DNA of 64,000 nt from Pseudoalteromonas shioyasakiensis (GTDB lineage Bacteria; Pseudomonadota; Gammaproteobacteria; Enterobacterales; Alteromonadaceae), in assembly GCA_013391845.1 (NCBI GenBank), contig CP058414.1:3086501-3150500 (forward strand), in the 5' to 3' direction. Shown piece by piece: positions 45,116 through 55,385 of the stretch; the stretch's first letter is position 1, and each line of letters begins with the position of its first letter. The notes under the pieces were generated by a model, which was given only the letters and a program-made list of their open reading frames with translations, had not been told where the DNA came from and did not search any database. Position numbers and translations under genes: made by a program.

Positions 45116-46843
45116 GTGGATGAAGAACTCTACAAACGAAGAATAGAACGAGAGCGCAAGGCCAGAAAAGAAGCCGAAGCACTTTTAGAACAGAAGTCCT
45201 TAGAGTTATATGAAGCAAATATGACGCTAAAACATGCGGCCGAAAATCTAGAAAAAGAAGTCATCACTCGCACCCAAGATTTAAATAAAGCAAAAGAATT
45301 AGCCGATGCCGCCAATCAAGCTAAATCGATGTTTTTAGCAAATATGAGTCATGAAATCCGCACACCTATGAATGCAATTTTAGGTATGGCCCACCTAGCT
45401 CTCAATAGCGATTTGACTGACAAACAGTATGATTACGTCGAAAAAATCCAGCTTTCAGCTAAATCGTTGCTTGGTGTTATCAATGACATTCTCGACTTTT
45501 CTAAAATAGAAGCCAATAAACTCGAACTTGAAAATAGTGATTTTAATCTAAATGACTTCCTCGCAAATCTAGCAAATCTAGTCAGTAGTTTAATTGAGCA
45601 AAATAACACTGAAGTAATCTTTGATATTGATGATGGCATTCCTGAGTTTTTAATCGGTGACACTCTTAGGCTCAATCAAGTTTTATTAAATTTACTGAGT
45701 AATGCAATTAAGTTTTCAAATCAGAAAAACGTTATGCTTAAAATGGCGATAGAGTCACAAACAAATAAAAGTATTTGTATTAATTTTCAGGTGATTGATC
45801 AAGGTATTGGCATGTCTGAGGAGCAAGTAACTAATGTGTTTAAGCCCTTTTCACAAGCCGATGTTTCTACAACACGTAAGTTTGGTGGTACAGGCCTTGG
45901 CCTTGTTATTAGCAAAAAGATCCTCGAGCTTATGGGAGGTAACATTGAGGTTAAAAGCCAATTAAACAAAGGCAGTTGCTTTAGTTTTACAGTGTCATTC
46001 GCTAAATCATCCAAACAAAGTACTCACGACACAAACGTTTTTAAACAAAAGCAAGCTCTTATTATTGAACAAAGCAACCGCCCTGAAGCAGTTTTACGTA
46101 ATATGCTCAATACATTAGAAATCAACACCCATACTATTAACTGTAAAGATGAAAGACTGTTAGAAATCAGTATTAGCCATGACTATGACTTTATTTTTTT
46201 AGATTGGCATGTTCTAAACTATGAGCAAAATAACATTTTGGAGAACCTCAAACAGCAGCTTTCTATCGACATTACAAAAACCATTATTCTCGCTTCTTAT
46301 GAAAACCAAGAGGTTAAAGACACCCTTAGTACACTTAATAAAACCGTTGAAGAAATATTATTAAAGCCAATTATTAAAGGAAATCTACTCAAAACGCTTG
46401 AGCATGTTATGGGTATCGCCACGAAAAAAGATAACAGTGTAGACAACACATGCTTTAAAAAGTTTGCTGGCTCAAAAATACTGCTTGTTGAAGACAACCC
46501 CCTCAACCAACAAGTCGCATTGCAAATACTGCGCTCAAATGGATTTATTGTTGATGTCGCCGAGGATGGCATAGCGGCCATTGAAGCTGTCGAAAAAGAC
46601 TCTTTCGATTGTATTTTAATGGACTGCCAAATGCCAAAAATGGATGGTTATACCGCTGCTAATAAAATTAAAAAGCAATCAAAGTATGCCCATATTCCTA
46701 TTATCGCCATGACTGCCAATACTATGGAAGCCGACATAACTAAAGCCAAAGAATCGGGGATGCAAGGTTACATAGCCAAGCCTATAGAAGTACAAAACAT
46801 GTTTGAAGTAATTGCAGCACATTTAAGCCAAAAACAACCCTAA
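45116..46843 (+). CDS. H-NOX-associated hybrid histidine kinase (HahK-like)
   Basis: GTG 45116 starts two bases after the H-NOX stop, so the pair is one operon. The 575-residue protein has no membrane segment, as expected for a cytosolic H-NOX partner. Order: N-terminal coiled coil (residues 1-75), HisKA with the phosphorylated His in [14 protein letters not shown] (about 80-145), HATPase ([31 protein letters not shown]), a degenerate receiver-like region (310-440) without a clear phospho-Asp, and a C-terminal receiver with EDNPLNQQ, phospho-Asp in [11 protein letters not shown] and conserved Lys in IAKPIE. Output is probably phosphotransfer to an unlinked HPt/response regulator controlling cyclic di-GMP. 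Its stop is shared with the convergent AraC gene. Confidence 0.9.
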   Translation: MDEELYKRRIERERKARKEAEALLEQKSLELYEANMTLKHAAENLEKEVITRTQDLNKAKELADAANQAKSMFLANMSHEIRTPMNAILGMAHLALNSDLTDKQYDYVEKIQLSAKSLLGVINDILDFSKIEANKLELENSDFNLNDFLANLANLVSSLIEQNNTEVIFDIDDGIPEFLIGDTLRLNQVLLNLLSNAIKFSNQKNVMLKMAIESQTNKSICINFQVIDQGIGMSEEQVTNVFKPFSQADVSTTRKFGGTGLGLVISKKILELMGGNIEVKSQLNKGSCFSFTVSFAKSSKQSTHDTNVFKQKQALIIEQSNRPEAVLRNMLNTLEINTHTINCKDERLLEISISHDYDFIFLDWHVLNYEQNNILENLKQQLSIDITKTIILASYENQEVKDTLSTLNKTVEEILLKPIIKGNLLKTLEHVMGIATKKDNSVDNTCFKKFAGSKILLVEDNPLNQQVALQILRSNGFIVDVAEDGIAAIEAVEKDSFDCILMDCQMPKMDGYTAANKIKKQSKYAHIPIIAMTANTMEADITKAKESGMQGYIAKPIEVQNMFEVIAAHLSQKQP

Positions 46844-47979
46844 TCAGCGAGCTCTATTAATTTTTGTTCTGCTAACGAGCCGTTTTGCTTACGAAACTCA
46901 TTGGGGTTTATCCCTACACTGCTTTTAAAAACACGATTAAAAGTAGCAAGCGAAGAAAAACCACTTTCAAGTGCAATACTTAGAATGCTCCAATGACTTG
47001 CTTCGTCTTTTAGGAGCAGCATTTGCGCATGCTTTACTCGATACTGATTAATAAATAAATTAAAATTAGTGGCTTTAAAATGATGACGAATAGCGCGGCT
47101 AATTTTATACTCAGGTACTGCTAAAGCTTGTGCAAAGTCAGAAATTTTCAAATTAGTTTGCAAATAAACCTGTTGCTTAATAATAAGTGCTTCTATGCCC
47201 TTGGTCAGCTCAGGCTCTATTTCTCTATTTTCTGACGGCGCAATTTTTTTAGTAGCTTGAACTGCCCTTTCAGAGTTCACCTCTTCAATTTCAGCAGATT
47301 CAGTTACACAAGGATGGGAACGCTTTTGCAAAAACATCACTAACTGCATTGCAAGTACGATTAACAAGGCGGATGAGGTAATTATAAGTGGCTCAAACTG
47401 TTGAAATTCGCTTTCACTAAATAAAAACTTAGGCAGTATGCTGGCATTAAATACTGCTAAAAAGTAACAACTAGCAAAAATAGTTGCCTGCCACTTTTGC
47501 GTTCGTGTTTTACCTTTATAGCCTCGTAATGCTTCCCAAAAGGACAGCACCAGAATACTCGAAGATAGCAGCACAGTTATTTCACCCATACCTTGCTTTA
47601 AACGCCACATGAATTGGCTATCTGGGAAAATCTGCGAATCAACACTTACCAAATAATGCCAAGTTTGATTAAACATAATCAAACCTGCAATAGTGCTGGC
47701 TACAGCAATATGCACCATGGAAAAAGGCTTGTGCTCACGAAACAAAGTGCGTGATATAAGCCAAGACATATTACATGTTGCACAAGTAAATAAACCGATT
47801 AAATAGCTGTAAACACCAATACTCGGTGCACTGATTTTTTGCACCCCAACCATGCAAAGCGAACCACAAAAGACAGCAAACAGATAATGAATAAGCTGCT
47901 TATCTTTTTTCATGCCATTTAGCAACATTAGCCCCATACAAACAAAAACGAGTAAGTAATAAGGGGAAGTATTTTGCAT
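46840..47979 (-). CDS. membrane-anchored AraC-family regulator
   Basis: ATG 47979 ([16 protein letters not shown]) is preferred to a TTG at 48024 because the hydrophobic helix starts here. About 379 residues: seven hydrophobic segments in the first 230 residues (7TM-type sensor region), then an AraC DNA-binding domain ([62 protein letters not shown]). Such membrane AraC proteins occur widely in Alteromonadales and probably sense an external signal directly. Possible target is the divergent DUF2306 gene. Confidence 0.87.
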   Translation of the reverse strand: MQNTSPYYLLVFVCMGLMLLNGMKKDKQLIHYLFAVFCGSLCMVGVQKISAPSIGVYSYLIGLFTCATCNMSWLISRTLFREHKPFSMVHIAVASTIAGLIMFNQTWHYLVSVDSQIFPDSQFMWRLKQGMGEITVLLSSSILVLSFWEALRGYKGKTRTQKWQATIFASCYFLAVFNASILPKFLFSESEFQQFEPLIITSSALLIVLAMQLVMFLQKRSHPCVTESAEIEEVNSERAVQATKKIAPSENREIEPELTKGIEALIIKQQVYLQTNLKISDFAQALAVPEYKISRAIRHHFKATNFNLFINQYRVKHAQMLLLKDEASHWSILSIALESGFSSLATFNRVFKSSVGINPNEFRKQNGSLAEQKLIELAD

Positions 47980-48194
47980 AACTCTGCATACCTTAAATTG
48001 GGAGTTTGATGAATAATTTACCAATCAGGTAAGTTTACTTTTTCAAAATCAACATGGCAAAAAGAGTTTGTTAGTGAATGTGTCAAACCCTGCATTGGCG
48101 GTCATAAATAAACACAATATTTGATTGATCAAATTCCGAATTTGATAAGAAATATTTCTCTAGCCCTTTATATTTGCGGTATTAGCAAAATGTA

Positions 48195-49016
48195 ATGGAA
48201 TTGATGATGTTTAACAAAAATAGCAAACTTACACCTTTGAAGGCGCTCAGATACAGTAAAAAGCTTTGGTTTATTTGCTTATTACTGGCACAAATTTGCT
48301 TTGTGGGTTATCTCATTCTTGGTTATGGAGTGACAAGTATGACCACAGGTCTATCTGGTTGGAATCGACTTAACAACACCGCTTATGTAGCAAATGATAC
48401 CACGGGGAATTTGATGTATGCAGTGCATGTATTATTTGCTGTAGTGATGATTCTTGGCGGAAGCTTACAGCTTATTGAAAAATTACGTGCAAAATACAAA
48501 ACCTTTCATCGATATAATGGCCGTGTATTCGTTGTTTTAGCTTGCTGTATTTCATTTGCCGGCATGTATTTAATGATAGTAAGAGGCACCGTTGGTAACA
48601 CCTTGATGCATGCGCTGACAATGTTTGGCGGCTTAGTGGTTATCATCTCAAGTCTATTTGCAGTGAAAACTGCGCGGGCTCGTAACTTCAATGCGCATAA
48701 AACTTGGGCGATACGTTTATATCTCGCTGCTAATGGTGTGTTGTTTTTTAGATTACTGATATTTGCATGGTTTTTAGTATTTGGCAGCTTAGGGGTCGAT
48801 AGCAAAACATTCACAGGACCTGCCGTGCTTGCCGTTAGTCTTTGCTCTTACCTGATACCTCTTTTCATAGCCGAGCTTGTCCGCTATGCAGAACAAACTA
48901 ACCATAAATTTATTACAATCGGAACGGCATGTTTGATGGCGTTTATATCTGTCGTGTTCTTAATCGGTTTATTTGGAGTAACGCTGGCAAACTGGTACCC
49001 CGCTATCATTGCTTAA
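48195..49016 (+). CDS. DUF2306 membrane protein
   Basis: A 273-residue protein with six to seven membrane helices. The DUF2306 features are visible: GNLMYAVHVLFAVVMILGGSLQLIEKLRAKYKTFHRYNGRVFVV with a His-x-x-x-G-R motif (HRYNGR), HALTMFGGLVVIISSLFAVKTARARNFNAHKTWAIRLYLA. The histidines may bind heme or quinone, by analogy with other such families, but this is unproven. Start uncertain: ATG 48195, 48204 and 48207 are all possible. Divergent from the membrane AraC regulator, which may control it. Terminator at 49035. Confidence 0.85.
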   Translation: MELMMFNKNSKLTPLKALRYSKKLWFICLLLAQICFVGYLILGYGVTSMTTGLSGWNRLNNTAYVANDTTGNLMYAVHVLFAVVMILGGSLQLIEKLRAKYKTFHRYNGRVFVVLACCISFAGMYLMIVRGTVGNTLMHALTMFGGLVVIISSLFAVKTARARNFNAHKTWAIRLYLAANGVLFFRLLIFAWFLVFGSLGVDSKTFTGPAVLAVSLCSYLIPLFIAELVRYAEQTNHKFITIGTACLMAFISVVFLIGLFGVTLANWYPAIIA

Positions 49017-49034
49017 CCAAGCTATAAAGCTAAA

Positions 49035-49058
49035 AAAGCCACCCAAGTAGGTGGCTTT
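49035..49058. terminator. bidirectional terminator
   Basis: AAAGCCACC-CAAGTA-GGTGGCTTT between the DUF2306 gene and the convergent GH43 gene. Confidence 0.8.
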
Positions 49059-49085
49059 ATGAACTGAGTTTACGGCTCTATAAAG

Positions 49086-50087
49086 TTAATAGAGTTCAAA
49101 TAACGGGCGACCATTTTCGTCGTACTTCACTTCTAACACACGTGCGTGACGGTTTGGATCATAAAGAGGATCTTTTATAATCTCCTCAAGTGGACGGGTG
49201 TCTGTTTTTGGCACCACACTCGGCTCACCCACTGCGTGCTCATAGTCACGAGCATGGTAAATACACAGTGGCGTTTCACCATCTTCAGCAACAGTAAAAC
49301 AGTTGTGACCCGGACCAAAGATTTTCTTTTCAATATTCGTCTCTAGCACTGGCGTACGTGTTTTAGTCCACGAATTGCGATCAAGTAAATCGCTATTTTC
49401 ATCTGCTTCCATATAGCCCATGCAGTAGCATGCACCCGTTGCGCTTGCAGAGAAAGCAATGAAGATTTTACCGTTATGTTTTAGAACTGCTGGGCCTTCG
49501 TTAACCCAAAAGTCCACGCGCTCCCAATCGTAATCAGGCGTAGTCAGCATAAACTGTGCAGTTTTTAGTTTAATTGGTGATTCCATTTCAGCTAAATAAA
49601 GGTTTGATGCAGCAAATTGGCCGCCTGTTTTTTCTGCCCAGCAGAAGTAACGCTTACCGTTATTTTCAAAAATGGTGGCATCTAAAGAAAAGTCAGTGAA
49701 CGACTTTTCATCACCTTCAGCAGCTTGCATGATGCCAAGTTCAACCCACTCATCATTAAGTGGATCTTGACCTTTACACTCAAGTACATATGGACGTAAC
49801 GCCCAAATATCATCTTCTTCACTGGCTGCAAAGTAGATATACCACTTGCCATCAAGATAATGAATTTCAGGCGCCCAGATATGACGACTCATTGGTCCGC
49901 TGTCGTGTTTAAACCAAATATCAAAGGTTTCAGCATCTTTTAAACCTTCTAATGTCTCAGACTTACGAAGCTCAATACGGTCATAAGTTGGTACAGAACC
50001 TGTAAAATAATAAAAACCATCGCTGTGCTTATGCACAAATGGGTCGGCACGCTGCTCTACTAACGGACTGTTTGTTTGTAATGTCAT
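49086..50087 (-). CDS. GH43 family glycoside hydrolase
   Basis: A 333-residue cytosolic (no signal peptide) five-bladed beta-propeller glycosidase. The catalytic base Asp is in the N-terminal RADPFVHKHSDGFYYFTGSV, the pKa-modulating Asp in SLDATIFENNGKRYFCWAEKT and the acid Glu in NEGPAVLKHNGKIFIAFSAS. Also typical are MSRHIWAPEIHYLDGKWYIYFAAS and the late IFGPGHNCF. GH43 enzymes remove alpha-L-arabinofuranosyl or beta-D-xylosyl groups; without a subfamily assignment the linkage is open. A cytosolic location suggests it acts on imported oligosaccharides. It is downstream of a GH29-like gene on the same strand (207 bp apart). Confidence 0.88.
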   Translation of the reverse strand: MTLQTNSPLVEQRADPFVHKHSDGFYYFTGSVPTYDRIELRKSETLEGLKDAETFDIWFKHDSGPMSRHIWAPEIHYLDGKWYIYFAASEEDDIWALRPYVLECKGQDPLNDEWVELGIMQAAEGDEKSFTDFSLDATIFENNGKRYFCWAEKTGGQFAASNLYLAEMESPIKLKTAQFMLTTPDYDWERVDFWVNEGPAVLKHNGKIFIAFSASATGACYCMGYMEADENSDLLDRNSWTKTRTPVLETNIEKKIFGPGHNCFTVAEDGETPLCIYHARDYEHAVGEPSVVPKTDTRPLEEIIKDPLYDPNRHARVLEVKYDENGRPLFELY

Positions 50088-50262
50088 CTTGAAACCTGAT
50101 CGTTATACTTATAATTTGTATTATTTTATTACTTTTTAGCAAGAACACAAATATAACATTATTTTTAACAGACAGTGAAAAGAAATGTAAGCTGCTCTGT
50201 GAGTTTCAATGTACGAGGAATTAAAAAGTATGAACCTAGCGAGTTATCAAACATTTATGGAA

Positions 50263-50282
50263 AAAGGGGGCTTCCCCCCTTT
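50263..50282 (-). terminator. GH29-like gene terminator
   Basis: On the minus strand AAAGGGGG / CCCCCTTT with a short loop, followed by TTCC, eleven bases after the stop at 50294. Confidence 0.75.
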
Positions 50283-50293
50283 GTTTGGGATCA

Positions 50294-51778
50294 CTAAAAC
50301 GAGTCTTTTTTAAAACTCCTCTTAGATTTTTTAGATAAGACGAGATCAACTGCCATTACGTCACCCGATACCTTTTTCACTATTAAAGTGTGTGATCCAG
50401 CTGATAAATCATGTTTTTCAAATATAATACTTTGCACTTGACGGAAGTTATTTTCATCAAAAGTTGAAAACTGTCCTTGATATTGACCATCGATGAGAAT
50501 CTCAACAGTACCTTGATCAGCAGCTTTTGATGTAGCAAATACAATACTTGAACCTTGGAAATCATAACTAAAGTAAGCACCATTAATCATTGTAATGTGC
50601 CTATCTTGCATATACTCACCCATATTTGTTTGGCTCGCGCTGATCCAATATCCACTTTCGCTATAACGTATCCTTGGATCATCATCATTTACCAACTCGA
50701 GGCTTGAATAGGTGGTGTCACTTGTTGTGCCAAGTGCATTACCAATAGTCTGAATTTGCACCAGACGATCAGCAATCCAGCTGCCATCGGCATTGATAGC
50801 CACATCTAACGTTATCAACCCACCTTCATCAACAATTAGCTTTACTCTGTTAGCTATTTCTGTGTTCGAATACTTTAAGCTGCTCTTTACTTGTCCCCAT
50901 CCCCCTAAAGAGGTATAGGTAAATCCATGCCACTGCACTTTTGAACCTAAAGCTGTTATGACTTTTTTAGAAGAAGGTGCCTTAGGTAACTCGTTAGTTT
51001 TACCTGATGTGTATTGGCTGTGTGGTTCTTTGGGTGCAAAGCTATGCTCATCACCAGCATGAAAACTGATCGTCGCATTTGGGTTGCCACTTCGAACAGA
51101 CTGAGCAAGTTGATCAGCAACGAAATAAGCATTCTTTGCCTCGAGTTTTTGTTTCGATTCATCTGCTTCAAACCAATTATCAAACCACCAGCCAGCGATG
51201 TTGGCTCCCCAAGCCTGTGATCTTTCGCTGATAAAACCGGTTATAAACCAATCAGGGTAAGGTGCTTTGGTTTTTGTACCCGTCCACCTATCCCCTAAGT
51301 GCGAAGGTATATAAGCAATTAGCTTAATGCCTTTTCGTTTAAGTGCTTTGGCTAAATCCAAAACAAGGTCACGGGTTGGCGTGTAATCAGCCTGATTTGA
51401 GTTAACTTGGGTGATACAACCAGGCGCAACTTTTTTGCTTGGGCATGCTGGCGAGTGTAAGTCGTAAATATCACTCGGGGTCGATAAATAACCTCTATTT
51501 TGAGTAATCGTAAAAATTACATAGCTATAACCAAGCTTGACTGCTTTATCTGCATAATCGTTGACATCAAAACCATTAACGTAGTGATTCCATTCGTTGT
51601 AGTCTGTTATTTTATACCATGCATTATCTAGAGTACCTCCAGCAAGGTAATGATGACTTATCCCCCACTTTGCATCTTTCATCCAGTTAACTTCGCCTGG
51701 TAACTGGGATGCACTCGAACTTAAACTGGCAATGACTACTGTAATAACAAATATAACTTTAGAGGAGCGACTTTTCAT
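50294..51778 (-). CDS. secreted GH29-like alpha-L-fucosidase-family protein
   Basis: ATG 51778 (MKSRSSKVIFVITVVIASLSSSASQ) gives a signal peptide; longer starts upstream do not. About 494 residues. The catalytic domain has the GH29 layout: WMKDAKWGISHHYLAGG, GFDVNDYADKAVKLGYSYVIFTITQNRGYL, PTRDLVLDLAKALKRKGIKLIAYIPSHLGDRW and WWFDNWFEADES with the likely nucleophile Asp. Residues after about 380 form a beta-rich accessory module (SSIVFATSKAADQGTVEILIDGQ) like a carbohydrate-binding domain. Expected to release fucose or a similar sugar from algal or animal glycans outside the cytoplasm. Distant from classical GH29, so the activity is not certain. Confidence 0.78.
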   Translation of the reverse strand: MKSRSSKVIFVITVVIASLSSSASQLPGEVNWMKDAKWGISHHYLAGGTLDNAWYKITDYNEWNHYVNGFDVNDYADKAVKLGYSYVIFTITQNRGYLSTPSDIYDLHSPACPSKKVAPGCITQVNSNQADYTPTRDLVLDLAKALKRKGIKLIAYIPSHLGDRWTGTKTKAPYPDWFITGFISERSQAWGANIAGWWFDNWFEADESKQKLEAKNAYFVADQLAQSVRSGNPNATISFHAGDEHSFAPKEPHSQYTSGKTNELPKAPSSKKVITALGSKVQWHGFTYTSLGGWGQVKSSLKYSNTEIANRVKLIVDEGGLITLDVAINADGSWIADRLVQIQTIGNALGTTSDTTYSSLELVNDDDPRIRYSESGYWISASQTNMGEYMQDRHITMINGAYFSYDFQGSSIVFATSKAADQGTVEILIDGQYQGQFSTFDENNFRQVQSIIFEKHDLSAGSHTLIVKKVSGDVMAVDLVLSKKSKRSFKKDSF

Positions 51779-52146
51779 CACTACTAAACCACATGAAAGC
51801 TGACACTTGCACGAGTTTAACCATTTACATTTAATCAACAATAAGCTTGCTCTAGGAAATCGTCATCCAATTCGCTACATCACTCAATAGTAAAAGATTA
51901 AGTAGTTGAAAATTAGACATTAAAAAATCTTGTACTATGTGAATTTTCTGACTCGTAGACAAACATTAGATTAGTAAAAATGTTAGCGCTTTAGTTATCA
52001 GCTGAACTTCTAAATAATTATGTTGTAGGTGATGAACCTACACTAAAGCCTTCTGAGGAGTCTTTTTTGTAAGGCTAACCTTTCAAAAAAATGCTGTACC
52101 AATTTAATTGGTACAGCACCTACAAAATTCAATTAGTTTATAATGT
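51779..52146. other. 368-bp intergenic region
   Basis: AT-rich; holds the upstream region of the GH29-like gene and, at its distal end, the terminator of the FG-GAP gene (52092-52118). No open frame with a plausible start, no RNA gene recognised. Confidence 0.6.
52092..52118 (-). terminator. terminator of the FG-GAP gene
   Basis: Perfect 13-bp arms TGCTGTACCAATT / AATTGGTACAGCA around one T; on the minus strand followed by TTTTTTTG. Confidence 0.85.
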
Positions 52147-55100
52147 CTAAACTTTAAGTTTACGTCTACACGCAACCATAGCAAGTAACAAAGACATTAA
52201 GTAATACATACTACCGCCTGAGTCTGAGCCGGAATCAGAGCTTGACCCAGAATTGTCTGCTTTACCAACAATATCTATAACTACAGTTTTAGTATCTGAT
52301 GAAGCAAATTTATCTTTTGCTCGATAACTAAAGTTTACTGAGTAAGAAGACTCCCCTGCCGGTTTCGTAGACAAATAATCCAGTATCCTTATCAAAACTA
52401 AGCTCACCAGTACTTGGGCTCGTTACTAGTTCAAATTCTAACTTATCACTATCTTCGTCATTGCCAATAAAACGACCATTAACTACCGTTGAATAATAAG
52501 TTTCATAACTTAAATTTGTAACCTTTGGTGTTGTATTTGTTAATTCAACAACAACATTGGCAAGCGCAGTCTCTTCAAGTGAATCTTTCGCGGTAAAAGT
52601 AATTGAAACAGGCTGTAATGATTCACCACTCGGCGTGTATTTTATTTCACCCGTATTTTGATCAAGTAACTCAATTTGACCATGCTGAGGCTCATTTTTT
52701 ACAGTAAAAATAAGCGGCTCATCGTCTGCATCTGAAGCAGGCAGATTAAGTATCAAAGGTGTATTCCAGTGCGTTGTAATCGTAGAGTTTTCAACGGCCG
52801 GAGCCTGATTAGTTAACGTAGCTTTAAACTTTGCTAGCTCAGAGCGTGAACGGCCTTTTACTGTATAAAACGCTAATTCATCAACACCTACAGTGCCGTT
52901 AGGGGTATATGTGAACTGTCCAGTTTGACGATCAATAAATGTTAATTGACCAAGGCTAGGGCTATTTTCAAATACCACAAAATCAATATTACTTAAATTA
53001 AGATTAACTTCGACTGGCGCAAGTACATGAGATGTGATCTCGCTATCTTGCGGTTTAGCTAAAGGTTCTGCCGCTTCATTCGAGAATACCTCTATAGACT
53101 TCCCTGAAAGCAATGAATAGTCCACACCATTATAAGTTGCACTCACGATAGAACTGCGTTGATTTGCACGCGCTATTTCATAAAGCAGTTCATCATTATT
53201 TAAGTCATACTCTCCAAACTTATCTTCACAACTAAATAAAATGAAGCCTGCGCGTGTAGACACTATATTGTTTAATGAATTGTCACATAGTTTCGCAACT
53301 TCTGACTTTTCTCCTGATTCTGTCAAAGAGAATAAAAGACCATATTGATCAGCAGCATAGAGTACTTTTTTACCACCGATAACAACCCCCTCTAGCGACT
53401 TAAAACTGCCGTTTAAAGAGTAATTAGTTACACTATTATCAGTGTAGTTATATTTAACTAATTGGTTAGCGGTTAAAGCAAATAGTTCTTTATTACTTTC
53501 TTGTGTATCTATGCCTGCAACTATGCCAGAAACCCCACTCCAAAAGTCCTGTAAACGAGGTGAACGCTTAATTAGTTCACCGGTTTGTCCGTTAAAAACT
53601 CGTATATAAGAGCCTTCACTTCCGGTATGCGATGCGCCATTGCCAACAATTAGCTCTAAGAAACCATCTTGATTGATATCATAGGCTTCAATCGTTGAAA
53701 TTTGGTCACCACTTTCAAAAGGTACCGTGTACAGTAAGTTTCCATTTTCTGGCGAAAATACTTGTATGTTTCCTGTGTAAGTTTCTGACCCTGCTACGAT
53801 TAAATAGTTTTTACCATCATTGAATAAATCAGCTGTAACCACATACTGATAATCATTCCAGCCATCTGTTAAATCAACGTTAGTTAGCAATTGCTCATTT
53901 GTTTCGATATCGACAATTTGAAGTTTATTTGTGCCATTTTCAGAAAAAATGGCATCAATTCCACCTTTACCGTCAATATCAGCAAGGCCTAATAAAAACT
54001 GCGAATAGCTAAAGATCGTTTGCGACCATTGCTTAGACTTGTCTTCAACAGTATAAATATGAAACCCATCACTACCTGAAGACGTATAACCAGCTCCCCA
54101 CGCAATATCTGTTTTGCCATCTAGGTTAAAATCGTCCACCAAAATACTTGAAACACTGTGTTCAGGGTTATTGATCTGCCAAAACTCCTGACCTGTACTT
54201 AAAGACAAAGCATGTATTTGTCCCCATTGACCATCGCCATATACGAGGTCTTGGGCGCCATCATTATTGATATCTGCAACTATAACTCTTGAAATATCTA
54301 AATCGCTATTCGCTGTCCACACAATACTGTCTGTATTTGGACTAATTAGTTCAATCGAGTACCAAGCATTTCCATTGATTACTTCATCTAAGCCATCTTG
54401 GTTAGTATCAACACTTTGTAAATGGATACCAGTGAGTTGAGTACTCAATGTTTTTATATAATCTATTGTATTTTCAGAGATACGATACAACTTGCCATCT
54501 TCAAGCATTAATTCGTGAACATTTTGTTCGGTAAACGAGCCAACAACAAATTTGTTACCGTAATACTCAAGTTGGGAAATAACTGAAAGGTCTGACTGGT
54601 CTAGTATTAAAATTTGGCTATTGGCAATAGCAATAAGCTCGTCCTGACCGTCGTTATTAATATCTCTTGCCATAACTGATTGGCTAGAAATTACTTCCTT
54701 TGTACTTTCGACTTTCATTGTTAGTAAGTTAATTTTTACTATCTGATTGCTCGTCATAAGTATTAAATAATATGTATCATCGGCAATGCTTTTTACCAAT
54801 GTACTATCAGTGATGTAATCCTGAGAATCGAAACCTTCAACGACTGAATATTGATTGTCTTTATACTCAATAATATTAAAATCGTTTTGTTGCACCGAAA
54901 TAATTTGCTTATTGCCATTACCGTACAAGTCAACAGAATAAAGACCATTAAGACCTGTTGAATTACCCAAAGAGTAACGACGATATACAGATGTTAATTC
55001 TAGGCTTTCATCGGCAAGAGCATTGGATAAGTTTAGCCTTGAAGCTCTGTCTAAATTTGCATACGAATTGTTTTCATTGCGGCTAGTAAAATAAGTTTTG

Positions 55101-55225
55101 TCGTAGTTAATCTGTTGCGAACTCAAAAGTGTCGCATCACCAAATTGGTTGTAATGTGTCGTATTTTCTGTGGCTAAAAGTGATTGCGAACAAAGTAGCA
55201 ATGCAAGGTAAGGTAGCTTGGTCAT
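52147..55225 (-). pseudogene. large FG-GAP/Ig-like surface protein with GlyGly-CTERM, one frameshift
   Basis: About 1025 residues over two frames. Signal peptide MTKLPYLALLLCSQSLLATE. Residues about 190-560 contain repeated Asp-rich FG-GAP/VCBS calcium-loop motifs (DINNDGQDELIAI, DTNQDGLDEVING, DINNDGAQDLVYGDG, DFNLDGKTDIAWG, DINQDGFLELIVGNG), a beta-propeller. Then three cadherin-like Ig repeats (QAPAVENSTITTHWNTPL, TPKVTNLSYETYYST). The frame breaks at 52359-52367; removing one G in TACGAAACC gives YKPAGESSYSVNFSY and continues to the C-terminus: Ser/Asp-rich linker, then GGSMYYLMSLLLAMVACRRK, a GlyGly-CTERM (rhombosortase) sorting signal. Intact it would be a secreted or surface-anchored adhesin or binding protein. 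Confidence 0.82.
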
Positions 55226-55385
55226 TTCCCTATCCTAAACAGCTTATAATTTTTATTTTTACTCACAACAAATAATTTATCTTCTTATTGTGAGACGAAG
55301 CGGTCAATTTTCCTTTATTAGAGACATTTATTCAAGAGTTAGGTTATGAACTTTCAACCAAACCTATCTCAGTAGAAGCAAACTA

